Of a stretch of 64,000 nucleotides of DNA, positions 43,921-52,231 are shown in pieces. This DNA comes from Gemmatimonadota bacterium (GTDB lineage Bacteria > Gemmatimonadota > Gemmatimonadetes > Gemmatimonadales > GWC2-71-9). The notes under the pieces were generated by a model. It saw only the letters and a program-made list of their open reading frames with translations. It was not told where the DNA came from and did no database searches. The stretch lies in assembly GCA_003169895.1 (NCBI GenBank), contig PNAE01000013.1, forward strand, positions 62,001 to 126,000, read 5' to 3'. A program made the translations under genes and the position numbers. Position 1 is the stretch's first letter, and each line of letters begins with the position of its first letter.

Positions 43921-45161
43921 CAGGCGGCCCCTTCTCGCGGTGACATCGATGACGCGGCACGCGTTCGTGGGGCCACGCCCCGTACGACGCGGCCACGATC
44001 CAGCAGGAAGAACATCGCCCAGCCGAGCAGCAGGTTGAGCGCGAACAGGGCGAACCCCTGTGCCTTCGGGTCGGTCCACCCGAGGCTGGCCTGGATGATC
44101 TCGATGGCCACGGCGACGACCATGATGTACGCCAGCGAGAGCGGCAGCAGAATCTTCCAGCCAAGTGCCATCAGCTGGTCGTACCGGAAGCGCGGCAGCG
44201 TCCAGCGGATCCATATCACGAAGAAGATCCAGAAGAACGTCTTGGCGAAGAAGCACGCCCCGGTCACCACCGTCTGGAGCAGCCCCCCCCGCTCGTCCCA
44301 ATGGGTGAATGGCATGTCCCAGCCGCCGAAAAACAGGGTTGCCACCATCGCGGCCACCGTGACGATATGCGCGTACTCGGCGATCATGAACAGCGAGAAT
44401 TTCATCGCGCTGTACTCGGAATGGTACCCAGCCACGAGTTCCGATTCGGCCTCGGGTAGGTCGAACGGCAGTCGGTTCGTCTCGGCGAACCCGGAAATCA
44501 GGAAGATGAAGAACGACAGGAACAGGGGCATGATGAACCAGAGGCCCTGTTGCTGGCGCGCGATGATCGCGCTGAACGATGCGTTTCCCGATACCAGCAG
44601 CACGGGGATCAGCGACAGCCCCATGGCGACTTCGTAGGAAATCAACTGCGCGGCAGCGCGCAGCCCGCCGATCAGTGAGTACTTGCTGTTGGACGACCAT
44701 CCGGCCAGCGCGATGCCGTAGACGCCGAGCGAAGAGAATGCGAGGATGAAGATGAACCCGATCGGCAGATCCGCCACCGACATCGGCATCATGCCATGAA
44801 AGGTGGTCAGCCCAAGCAGCGGGAGGTCGGCAGCGAAGTCCACCGGCAGTGGCGCGGCGAGCGGGATGACGCCGATCAGGATGACGGCCGGGATGAACGA
44901 CAGCGCCGGGGCAAGGAGGAACAGGAACTCGTTGGCCGACGCGGGCCGGGTCTCTTCCTTGATGAAGTTCTTGATGCCATCAGCGACGGGTTGCAGGATG
45001 CCGAAGGGACCCACGCGGTTCGGTCCCGGCCGGTTCTGCATCCAACCCGCCACCTTGCGCTCGACCAGCGTGAGCAGGGCCACGCCTGCCAGCATCACGG
45101 AGAACACCACCAGCAGCTTGATGACGGCGAACAGCAGGAATCCCTTCTGGTCCGGCGTCAT
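43920..45161 (-). CDS. nuoH: NADH-quinone oxidoreductase subunit H
   Basis: A 413-residue membrane subunit next to the quinone chamber. RKVAGWMQNRPGPNRVGPFG and ETNRLPFDLPEAESELVAGY are the hallmarks of NuoH; the second lines the quinone pocket with acidic residues. The C-terminal tail is slightly longer than average. Confidence 0.96.
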   Translation of the reverse strand: MTPDQKGFLLFAVIKLLVVFSVMLAGVALLTLVERKVAGWMQNRPGPNRVGPFGILQPVADGIKNFIKEETRPASANEFLFLLAPALSFIPAVILIGVIPLAAPLPVDFAADLPLLGLTTFHGMMPMSVADLPIGFIFILAFSSLGVYGIALAGWSSNSKYSLIGGLRAAAQLISYEVAMGLSLIPVLLVSGNASFSAIIARQQQGLWFIMPLFLSFFIFLISGFAETNRLPFDLPEAESELVAGYHSEYSAMKFSLFMIAEYAHIVTVAAMVATLFFGGWDMPFTHWDERGGLLQTVVTGACFFAKTFFWIFFVIWIRWTLPRFRYDQLMALGWKILLPLSLAYIMVVAVAIEIIQASLGWTDPKAQGFALFALNLLLGWAMFFLLDRGRVVRGVAPRTRAASSMSPREGAA

Positions 45162-46723
45162 GCCACAGCTCCGGCAACCGCCACATCGATCGCGCGTCCG
45201 GTGAGGCCGAGATCACGATAGTCGAGCCCGGCGAACGGTGCCAGCGCCCCGAAGGCCTCGGAGGCGGTGCTCGGCGCGCTGCGGTTGTCCCCGCCGCGCG
45301 CCCACCCCTGTGACGCAACCCACCACGCCGAGCGCGCCATCCCCGGGGCCGACCGGGCCGGCAGGAACCGCTGGGCCCGCCGATCGCAGTTGACGTACAC
45401 GCCCTGCTCCTCGGCCATCGTGGCGACCGGGAGTACCAGCTGCACCGTCTGCAGCCGCGGTTCCGGCACGGTCGCGAAGTGGACCACCTGCGCGACCTGG
45501 TTCAGCGCGTTCACATCCCCGTCATCGAGTTCTACATCGAGCACGATGGCAAGCGCCGCGCCGCGAAGGGCCGCCACCGCGTCGGTCCACGAGGCCGTCA
45601 TTCCGAGCACCCGCGCTCCCTCGACGTTCGCTGCGCGCTCGGCGCGGAGTGCGAGATTCGGGATGTTGCCGATGGCTGCCTCGGCGCCGAGCGGCACTTT
45701 CATGGCCGCGGCACGCCGCGTGTCGCCCGCCAGCTTGAGCGTCCAGCCAATCGACTCGCACGACGCCCGGCCGCCGGCGAGCACTACGATCGATCCCTCG
45801 GCGGCGAGCACGAGCGCTGCCAGCCGCGCGAGCGCCGTATCCCACTCGCAGGCATGGAGCCGTCCGCCCTCGAGCCGCAATGGCGCCTCCACGCGATCAC
45901 CGCGGTTCATCCAGCGGTAATCGGCGCGGCCGGTGTCGCACATGAAGTGACGGTTGACGTCGAGGTTCGGCCGCGGGCGCAGCCGGACAACAACGCTGTC
46001 GCGCGTGTCGATCGTCATGTTGCACCCCTGGGTGCAGCCCGGACAGATCGATGCCGTCTTGTCGAGGTCCCAGGCGCGTGCCTTGTGTAGGAAGTCCTTG
46101 GACAGCAGTGAACCCACCGGGCACAGGTCGACGACGTTGCCCGACCACGGATGATCGAGCAGTTGCTCGGTGTCGATGCCGATGTAGGCGCGATCGCCCC
46201 GTTCGTACACCTCCAGCACCGGGTCGCCGACCACGCTGTCCATGAACCGGACACAGCGCGTGCAGAGGATACACCGGTTCGGCACATACAGGATATCGCG
46301 GCCGAAATCCTCCACCGGGGCGTACCGTTTCGGATAGTCGCCGTATCGGCTGCCCGAGCGGCCTTCCTGGAACACGAAGTCCTGCAGTTCGCACTCGCCC
46401 GACTGGTCGCAGATCGGGCAATCGAGCGGGTGATTGATGAGCAGGAACTCCAGCACCGCCTTGCGGGCTTCTTTCGCCACGGGCGAGTCGACGTGCACGA
46501 CCTGCCCCTCGGCGACGGCCGTCACGCACGCGGGTGCGAGCTTGGGTGCCTTCTCCACTTCCACCAGGCACATCCGGCAGACGGCCGGCGACGGCAGCGA
46601 CGGGTGGTAGCAATAGTGCGGGATCAGCACGCCCGCGTGTTTGGCGGCCTCGATGATCGTGGTCCCCTTCGGGACCTGCACCAGCACGCCGTCGATCGTC
46701 ACCGAGACCAGTTCGTTGCTCAC
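45158..46723 (-). CDS. nuoG: NADH-quinone oxidoreductase subunit G, short form
   Basis: A 521-residue subunit of the peripheral arm. The N-terminal [2Fe-2S] (PHYCYHPSLPSPAVCRMC), the His-ligated N5 site (HPLDCPICDQSGEC) and the N4 pair (CILCTRC) are present. CPGCTQGC followed 27 residues later by Cys keeps the extra N7 cluster pattern CxxCxxxCx27C. The molybdopterin-type domain is cut short compared with forms of about 780-900 residues. It starts four bases after nuoF. Confidence 0.93.
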   Translation of the reverse strand: MSNELVSVTIDGVLVQVPKGTTIIEAAKHAGVLIPHYCYHPSLPSPAVCRMCLVEVEKAPKLAPACVTAVAEGQVVHVDSPVAKEARKAVLEFLLINHPLDCPICDQSGECELQDFVFQEGRSGSRYGDYPKRYAPVEDFGRDILYVPNRCILCTRCVRFMDSVVGDPVLEVYERGDRAYIGIDTEQLLDHPWSGNVVDLCPVGSLLSKDFLHKARAWDLDKTASICPGCTQGCNMTIDTRDSVVVRLRPRPNLDVNRHFMCDTGRADYRWMNRGDRVEAPLRLEGGRLHACEWDTALARLAALVLAAEGSIVVLAGGRASCESIGWTLKLAGDTRRAAAMKVPLGAEAAIGNIPNLALRAERAANVEGARVLGMTASWTDAVAALRGAALAIVLDVELDDGDVNALNQVAQVVHFATVPEPRLQTVQLVLPVATMAEEQGVYVNCDRRAQRFLPARSAPGMARSAWWVASQGWARGGDNRSAPSTASEAFGALAPFAGLDYRDLGLTGRAIDVAVAGAVA

Positions 46724-46727
46724 GGCA

Positions 46728-48035
46728 TCAGACTCCCGCCATCACGGCCGGGCGCACCCGACTCAGGCAGGCGTCGAAGTCCGCGCGGAACTTGTGAATG
46801 CCGCTCACCACCGGCGCCGCGCAGGAATCGCTGAGCACGCAGATCGTCTTCCCCGTCATCTGGTCCGAAAGGTCGAGCAGCAGGTCGAGGTCGGACTGCT
46901 TCCCCTCCCCGGCCAGCATCCGCTCGAGTATCCGGGTGGTCCACGCCGTGCCTTCGCGACAGTTGGTGCATTGCGCGCAACTTTCGTGAGCGTAGAACCG
47001 GGCGAGGCGCATGATCTGATAGACGAGGTCGGTCGAATCGTCCATCACAATCATGCCGCCCGAGCCGAGCATGGATCCGTGGGCGACGATGCCCTCATAG
47101 TCCGTCGGGCATGCCTCGACTTCGTCCGGCGTCATGATCGGGACGGACGAGCCGCCGGGAATCACCGCCTTGAGCGTGCGTCCCGGGCGCATGCCGCCGC
47201 ACAGGTCGTAGATCAGGTCCTTCATCGGGAAGCCGAGGGTGATCTCGTAGGTGCCCGGCCGCTGCACGTGGCCGCACACCGAGATCAACTTGGTGCCGGT
47301 ACTCTTGGGACTCGACAGCGAGAGACCCGCGTACCAGGCGGCGCCCCGGTTGATGATCGCCGGCACGGCCGCGAGCGTCTCGACGTTGTTGATCGTCGTC
47401 GGCTGGCCGAACAGGCCAGCGACGGCCGGGAACGGCGGCTTGATCCGGGGGTTGCCGCGGCGGCCCTCGATCGAGTTCATCATCGCGGTCTCTTCGCCGC
47501 AGATGTACGCACCGGCACCCCGATGGATCACCATGTCGATGCGCTTGCCCGACCCGAGGGCGTTGGCACCGAGGACGCCCTCGGCGTACGCCTCGGCGAG
47601 CGCGCGCTGCATCACATGATACGGCTCGGTGAACTCGCCGCGGATGTAGATGTACGTCACGTCGGCGCGGATCGCGAGTTGCGCGATCGCGCAGCCCTCG
47701 ATCAGGGCGTGGGGTGTCCAGCGCATCACCTCCCGGTCCTTGAACGTGCCCGGCTCGGATTCGTCGGCGTTGCAGCAGAGGTAATGCGGCTTGCCGTCGT
47801 CCTTCGGCATGAACGACCATTTCAGCCCGGTCGGGAACCCGGCTCCGCCCCGGCCCCGCAGTCCGGACGCCTTCACCTCGGCGATGATGTCGTCCGGCGC
47901 CATCCCGATCGCCTTCCGCAGCGCCTGATACCCACCGCGCTCGACCCAGCCCGTGTAGGTGCGCGCTGCCGCCTGCCCGAAGTGCTGCGACAGGACCGGG
48001 GTTTCCCTGGGATGGATCGGATGCGGATAGCCCAT
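46728..48035 (-). CDS. nuoF: NADH-quinone oxidoreductase subunit F
   Basis: A 435-residue subunit that oxidises NADH at FMN. LRGRGGAGFPTGLKWSF is the FMN and NADH loop, GAGAYICGEETAMMNSIEG follows, and ESCAQCTNCREG plus a later Cys ligate N3. ATG 48035 shares one base with the nuoE stop. Confidence 0.96.
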   Translation of the reverse strand: MGYPHPIHPRETPVLSQHFGQAAARTYTGWVERGGYQALRKAIGMAPDDIIAEVKASGLRGRGGAGFPTGLKWSFMPKDDGKPHYLCCNADESEPGTFKDREVMRWTPHALIEGCAIAQLAIRADVTYIYIRGEFTEPYHVMQRALAEAYAEGVLGANALGSGKRIDMVIHRGAGAYICGEETAMMNSIEGRRGNPRIKPPFPAVAGLFGQPTTINNVETLAAVPAIINRGAAWYAGLSLSSPKSTGTKLISVCGHVQRPGTYEITLGFPMKDLIYDLCGGMRPGRTLKAVIPGGSSVPIMTPDEVEACPTDYEGIVAHGSMLGSGGMIVMDDSTDLVYQIMRLARFYAHESCAQCTNCREGTAWTTRILERMLAGEGKQSDLDLLLDLSDQMTGKTICVLSDSCAAPVVSGIHKFRADFDACLSRVRPAVMAGV

Positions 48036-48535
48036 CAGGGATACCGCGCGAGCAGTTCAGGCACGCGTTCCGGCGTGACCGACTCGATGAAGTCGTCATC
48101 GATCAGAATCGGCGTCGGAAATCCGCAGGCACCCAGACATTCCACCTCGATGACGGTGAACCGTCCGTCCGGACTGGTCGCCCCCAGGTCACCGCAACCG
48201 CTGTGCTCCACCAGCGTTCGGGCGACGTCCTCGGCACCGCACATCCCGCAGGGTGATGTGGTGCACACCTGGATGAAATGCCGACCCACCGGATGCTTGT
48301 GATACATCGTGTAGAACGTCAGCACGCCGCGGACATAGGACGGCGTGAGATCGAGCCGCTCGGCGACCTCGCGCACGGCATCATCGGACACCCAGCCGCG
48401 GGCCTCCTGCACCAGCCAGAGCGCGGGCAGGAGCACCGATCGCTTGTCGGGATATTTCGGATAGAGCGCTTCCAGCTTCGCGAGCACGTCGCCGGCGAAT
48501 ATCGGCTGATGCGGCGTGGTCCCGTGGGCCGTCAC
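48035..48535 (-). CDS. nuoE: NADH-quinone oxidoreductase subunit E
   Basis: A 166-residue thioredoxin-fold subunit with the N1a [2Fe-2S] cluster: CTTSPCGMCG and ECLGACGFPTPILI supply four Cys. Start GTG 48535 overlaps the nuoD stop as GTGA; the frame is open further up, but that part lies in nuoD. Confidence 0.94.
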   Translation of the reverse strand: MTAHGTTPHQPIFAGDVLAKLEALYPKYPDKRSVLLPALWLVQEARGWVSDDAVREVAERLDLTPSYVRGVLTFYTMYHKHPVGRHFIQVCTTSPCGMCGAEDVARTLVEHSGCGDLGATSPDGRFTVIEVECLGACGFPTPILIDDDFIESVTPERVPELLARYP

Positions 48536-49818
48536 CGGTCGATCTCCCCCATCACGATGTCGATGCTGGCGTTGATCGCTATCACGTCGGACAGAAGCGC
48601 CCCTTCGCACAGTTTCGGCAACGCGGCGAGGTTCAGGAAGGATGGCGGCCGGATCCGCCACCGCACTGGTTTCGCGGTGCCGTCCGACACGAGGTAGGTG
48701 CCGAGTTCGCCCTTGGGATTCTCGACCCCGAGGTAGACCTCCCCGGCTGGAGGCTTGATCCCTTCCATCACCTGCTTGAAGTGGTAGATCATCGCTTCCA
48801 TGTCGCTCATTGCGCGCGACTTCGGCGGCAGCGTGACGCGCGGATCGTCGACGTCGACCGGCCCGGGTCGCAGCGTGTCGAGCGCCTGCTCGATGATCCG
48901 CACCGACTGGAACATCTCCTCCAGGCGCACGCGATAGCGATCGTAGACGTCGCCGTGCACCCCGATCGGCACGTCGAAGTCGAACTCCTCATACCCGAGA
49001 TAGGGACGGTCCTTCCGCACGTCGTAATCGACACCGCTGGCACGGAGCATGGGCCCCGACAAGGAGTAGTTGATGGCATCTTCCGCACTCATCGCGCCGA
49101 TTCCCTGAGTCCGTCCGCACCAGATGGCGTTGCGGGTGAACATCGTGTCCACCTCCCGCAACGTGGTGGGGAAGGTGCGCGCGAAGTCGCGCAGCCCACG
49201 TTCCCAGCCCTCGGGAATATCGGCCATCATGCCGCCGACGCGTGCGACCGACGTCGTGAGCCGCGCGCCGGTCCATGATTCCTGCAGGTTGTAGATCCGC
49301 TCCCGCTGGTCGAAGGTCCAGAGGAACGGGGTATACGCCCCGAGATCGATGCCCGTCGTACCCACCCACACCAGGTGCGAAATGATCCGGCTCATCTCGC
49401 ACGCGATCACGCGCAGCAACCGGCAGCGCTCGGTGATCACGATACCCATCAGCTTTTCGACGGCGAGCGCAAACGCGATGTTGTTCGCCATTGGAGACAG
49501 GTAGTCGGTGCGGTCGGTCAGCGGGATGATCTGGTTGTAGAAGCGGTACTCGCCGAGTTTCTCGAACCCGGAGTGCAAGTAGCCGATGTGCGGGATCACC
49601 CGCTTCACTGCCTCGCCCTCCAGTTCGACCACCAGTCGCAGCACGCCGTGCGTCGCCGGGTGCTGCGGACCGATGTTGACCAGCATGCGCTCGGCGCCGA
49701 AATCATCGTTCACCGATTCACTGGGTCGACGCGACACACCCAACGGGAAGTTGCGGACGTTCCCGCGCGCGTCGAGCCCCGGGGTCGACAGCTCCACCTC
49801 GATCGTGCGTGAGGTCAC
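48532..49818 (-). CDS. nuoD: NADH-quinone oxidoreductase subunit D
   Basis: A 428-residue subunit of the quinone site. VNIGPQHPATHGVLRLVVEL has the quinone-facing His, and PLTDRTDYLSPMANN and GARLTTSVARVGGMMADIP are typical. It starts with GTG 49818 in a GTGA overlap with nuoC, and its stop overlaps nuoE. Confidence 0.96.
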   Translation of the reverse strand: MTSRTIEVELSTPGLDARGNVRNFPLGVSRRPSESVNDDFGAERMLVNIGPQHPATHGVLRLVVELEGEAVKRVIPHIGYLHSGFEKLGEYRFYNQIIPLTDRTDYLSPMANNIAFALAVEKLMGIVITERCRLLRVIACEMSRIISHLVWVGTTGIDLGAYTPFLWTFDQRERIYNLQESWTGARLTTSVARVGGMMADIPEGWERGLRDFARTFPTTLREVDTMFTRNAIWCGRTQGIGAMSAEDAINYSLSGPMLRASGVDYDVRKDRPYLGYEEFDFDVPIGVHGDVYDRYRVRLEEMFQSVRIIEQALDTLRPGPVDVDDPRVTLPPKSRAMSDMEAMIYHFKQVMEGIKPPAGEVYLGVENPKGELGTYLVSDGTAKPVRWRIRPPSFLNLAALPKLCEGALLSDVIAINASIDIVMGEIDR

Positions 49819-50483
49819 GGGAGCACCTTGCCGGCCTTGGCCAGTCGGTCCCGCACGTCGGCCGGCAATTCACCGTACGCTTCGGCGATCGACAGCTCCT
49901 CGAGCGAGTAGTAGGCTTCGGGATTGGCGTCGAGGGCCTGGCGGGTCTGCTCTGCCCGCGACCAGTGACCGCGCAACGGAAACGACTTGCGCAGCGGGAA
50001 GCCCTCCGCGTAGCCCTCCCACATCAGGATCCGCCGCAGGTCGGGGTGGTCCTTGAACCGGACACCGAACATGTCCCATGCCTCGCGCTCGAGCCAGTTC
50101 GCGCCGCTCCAGAGGTCGGTCACCGATTGCACGTCGAGCGGGCCCTGCGGATCAAGCGGGATCTTCACTCGCACGTCCGCCTTGCGGCTCAGCGATCGCA
50201 ACTGGTAGACCACCTCGAGCGGACGCTCGGGATCGCGATACTCGACGCACGTCAGGTCCGTCAGGTAGTCGAACCGCTGCGCCGGGTCCTGCTGGAGCCA
50301 CTCGAGGATGGCGTGGGCGCTCGCCTTGGTGACATGCACGACCGTTTGCCCCGACATCACCACCGCGCGCACGAAGCCGTCCGGAAACCGCGCCCGGAGT
50401 GCGGTCACGGTATCGGCGCCGTCAGTCGCTCCGTCCCCCGCGCCGGCCCCGCCCGGGACGAGGTCGGGGTGAGCCTCGCTCAC
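49815..50483 (-). CDS. nuoC: NADH-quinone oxidoreductase subunit C
   Basis: A 222-residue peripheral subunit. [20 protein letters not shown] is the family signature, followed by [20 protein letters not shown]. The first 25 residues are Gly/Ala-rich and probably disordered. It overlaps nuoB by four bases at its start. Confidence 0.95.
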   Translation of the reverse strand: MSEAHPDLVPGGAGAGDGATDGADTVTALRARFPDGFVRAVVMSGQTVVHVTKASAHAILEWLQQDPAQRFDYLTDLTCVEYRDPERPLEVVYQLRSLSRKADVRVKIPLDPQGPLDVQSVTDLWSGANWLEREAWDMFGVRFKDHPDLRRILMWEGYAEGFPLRKSFPLRGHWSRAEQTRQALDANPEAYYSLEELSIAEAYGELPADVRDRLAKAGKVLP

Positions 50484-51097
50484 GCCGACCTCGTCTGATG
50501 CACCGAGTTGCCGAACGGCTCGGATATCTCGTCAATGTCGGCGGGGCGACGAAACAAACCGTCGGGACCGACGAGCTGTTCGACCCGCAACGATGGATCG
50601 ACCATCGTCTCACCCATGATCTTCTTCTGCAGGAGCATGATGCCGTACAGCAGGCCTTCCGGTCGGGGCGGGCATCCGGGCACATATACGTCGACCGGTA
50701 TGATGGTGTCGATGCCCTGCACCATGGCGTAGTTGTCGAAAATGCCCCCGCTCGACGCGCAGGCTCCCATCGAAATACACCACTTCGGTTGGGGCATCTG
50801 ATCCCAGATCCGCCGGATGACCGGTGCCAGCTTGAACGGCAATCGCCCCGCGCAGATCAGCACGTCGGCCTGGCGTGGCGAGAAACTCTGGCGCTCCATG
50901 CCAAACCGGGCGAGGTCGTAGCGGGAAGCGGCCGTCGCCATGTATTCGATCGCGCAACAGGCGGTGCCGAACGGCATCGGCCACAGCGAGTTGGAGCGGC
51001 CCCAGTTCGCGATGAAATCCAGCCGGGTGGTGATCCAGTTGGGGGAAATGGTTTCGTGGGTCGCCGGTACCGCAGTTGAAAGCGGACTCAATCCCAT
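50480..51097 (-). CDS. nuoB: NADH-quinone oxidoreductase subunit B
   Basis: About 205 residues from ATG 51097, which overlaps the end of nuoA. The protein holds the terminal N2 cluster: [20 protein letters not shown] with the tandem Cys pair, [20 protein letters not shown] and [17 protein letters not shown] 51097 was chosen because the family sequence begins there. Confidence 0.96.
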   Translation of the reverse strand: MGLSPLSTAVPATHETISPNWITTRLDFIANWGRSNSLWPMPFGTACCAIEYMATAASRYDLARFGMERQSFSPRQADVLICAGRLPFKLAPVIRRIWDQMPQPKWCISMGACASSGGIFDNYAMVQGIDTIIPVDVYVPGCPPRPEGLLYGIMLLQKKIMGETMVDPSLRVEQLVGPDGLFRRPADIDEISEPFGNSVHQTRSA

Positions 51098-51453
51098 TGC
51101 AGTGCCCCCCGCTTCCAGATATAGACATAGCCCACGCCGAGGATCACGACGAAGGTGAGCATTTCCAGCAGCAGCACCCCGGCCATCGACTTGAGTTGCG
51201 CGAACGCGACGGCCCACGGGATCATGAATACCGTCTCGATGTCGAAGACGATGAACAGCATAGCCACGAGGTAGAACTTGACGGAAAAGCGCTCGCGAGC
51301 GTCACCGAGAACCGGCATCCCGGATTCGTAGGCGGACCGCTTGACCGCGGTGGGACGATAGTTGGACAGCAGCGTCGAGGCGCCGATGATCAGCACCGCG
51401 TTGGCGACGACAAAGATCAGGAGCAGCAGGATCGGAAGGTAGGGCTGCAACAT
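51088..51453 (-). CDS. nuoA: NADH-quinone oxidoreductase subunit A
   Basis: About 121 residues, three helices. [20 protein letters not shown] and [17 protein letters not shown] are the signature parts. ATG 51453 is preceded by GAGG that sits at the end of the Rex-type operator; an upstream in-frame start would run through that operator. It is the first gene of the nuo operon. Confidence 0.95.
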   Translation of the reverse strand: MLQPYLPILLLLIFVVANAVLIIGASTLLSNYRPTAVKRSAYESGMPVLGDARERFSVKFYLVAMLFIVFDIETVFMIPWAVAFAQLKSMAGVLLLEMLTFVVILGVGYVYIWKRGALQWD

Positions 51454-51466
51454 CGCGTCGACCGCC

Positions 51467-51484
51467 TCGTGAAATATTTCACAA
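51467..51484 (-). promoter_or_regulatory. Rex-type operator ahead of nuoA
   Basis: Read on the minus strand the 18 bases are TTGTGAAATATTTCACGA. The core GTGAAATATTTCAC (51469-51482) is a perfect 14-base palindrome. The full site differs at one base from the symmetric TTGTGAAATATTTCACAA, the site form bound by the redox repressor Rex, which senses NADH/NAD+. It lies between a likely promoter and the nuoA ribosome-binding site, so a bound repressor would block transcription when NADH is high. Rex control of nuo is known in actinobacteria. A rex gene is not in the window. Confidence 0.7.
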
Positions 51485-51495
51485 CCGGCGGGAAA

Positions 51496-51523
51496 AGTAT
51501 TGGAACTGGGGGGTGAATTCAAC
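51496..51523 (-). promoter_or_regulatory. likely nuo promoter
   Basis: On the minus strand GTTGAA (51523-51518) and AATACT (51501-51496) are 16 bases apart, a fair -35/-10 pair, with the Rex-type site 11 bases downstream and nuoA beyond. The match is moderate, but the spacing to operator and gene supports it. Confidence 0.4.
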
Positions 51524-51538
51524 GAGGTGTGAAGCCCG

Positions 51539-51657
51539 AGGCCTGAGGTTTGAGAAATGGCGCCTCAACCCGCAGCGACGGTCCGATCGGCGGAACCGCA
51601 CGCGCGAGTTCCTGTCCCGGTTCATCCCTCAGGCCTCACGGCTCATGCCTCAGGCCT
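51539..51657. repeat. AGGCCTGAGG/CCTCAGGCCT inverted and direct repeats
   Basis: AGGCCTGAGG (51539-51548) is the exact reverse complement of CCTCAGGCCT at 51627-51636 and 51648-51657; the last two are direct copies 21 bases apart. The element lies in the nuoA-dcd gap, ending 13 bases ahead of the dcd ATG. It could be an intergenic repeat family or an operator. Either right copy could pair with the left one in RNA. Confidence 0.45.
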
Positions 51658-51670
51658 ATATTCGGTCCCC

Positions 51671-52231
51671 ATGTCCATCAAATCCGACCGCTGGATCCGC
51701 CGGATGGCCCGCGAGCACAACATGATCGAGCCGTTTATCGACGGCCAGGTGCGATCCGGCGCCATTTCCTATGGCGTGTCGTCCTACGGCTACGACATGC
51801 GCGTGGCCGACGACTTCCGGATCTTCACCAACGCGCTCTCCGCCATTGTCGACCCGAAGCACTTCGACGCCCGCAGCTTCGTCGAATTCACGGGCGACAT
51901 CTGCGTCGTGCCGCCCAACTCGTTCGCCCTGGCCCGCTCGGTCGAGTACTTCCGGATCCCCCGCAACGTACTGACCATCTGCGTCGGCAAGTCGACCTAT
52001 GCCCGCTGCGGGATCCTCACGAACGTCACGCCGTTCGAACCGGAGTGGGAGGGCCACGTCACTCTCGAGATCAGCAACACGACGCCGCTTCCCGCCCGGA
52101 TCTACGCCAACGAAGGCATTTGCCAGGTCCTGTTCTTCGAGGCGGACGACGACGACATCTGTGAGACGAGCTACGCCGACAAGAAGGGGAAGTACCAGGC
52201 GCAACGCGGTGTGACGCTACCGCGGTTGTAG
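51671..52231 (+). CDS. dcd: dCTP deaminase
   Basis: A 186-residue trimeric enzyme that makes dUTP from dCTP for thymidylate synthesis. [17 protein letters not shown] opens the beta-core, [20 protein letters not shown] has the catalytic Ser/Arg/Glu region, and the C-terminal [14 protein letters not shown] is the lid. ATG 51671 was chosen over an upstream frame because the family sequence starts there. It diverges from nuoA and its 3' end overlaps the M28 peptidase gene on the other strand by 15 bases. Confidence 0.94.
   Translation: MSIKSDRWIRRMAREHNMIEPFIDGQVRSGAISYGVSSYGYDMRVADDFRIFTNALSAIVDPKHFDARSFVEFTGDICVVPPNSFALARSVEYFRIPRNVLTICVGKSTYARCGILTNVTPFEPEWEGHVTLEISNTTPLPARIYANEGICQVLFFEADDDDICETSYADKKGKYQAQRGVTLPRL

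Noticed and set aside
46641-48302. Plus-strand open frame of 553 codons opposite nuoF/nuoE
   Set aside because: It mirrors nuoF and nuoE, shows no domain, and is explained by GC-rich third codon positions.
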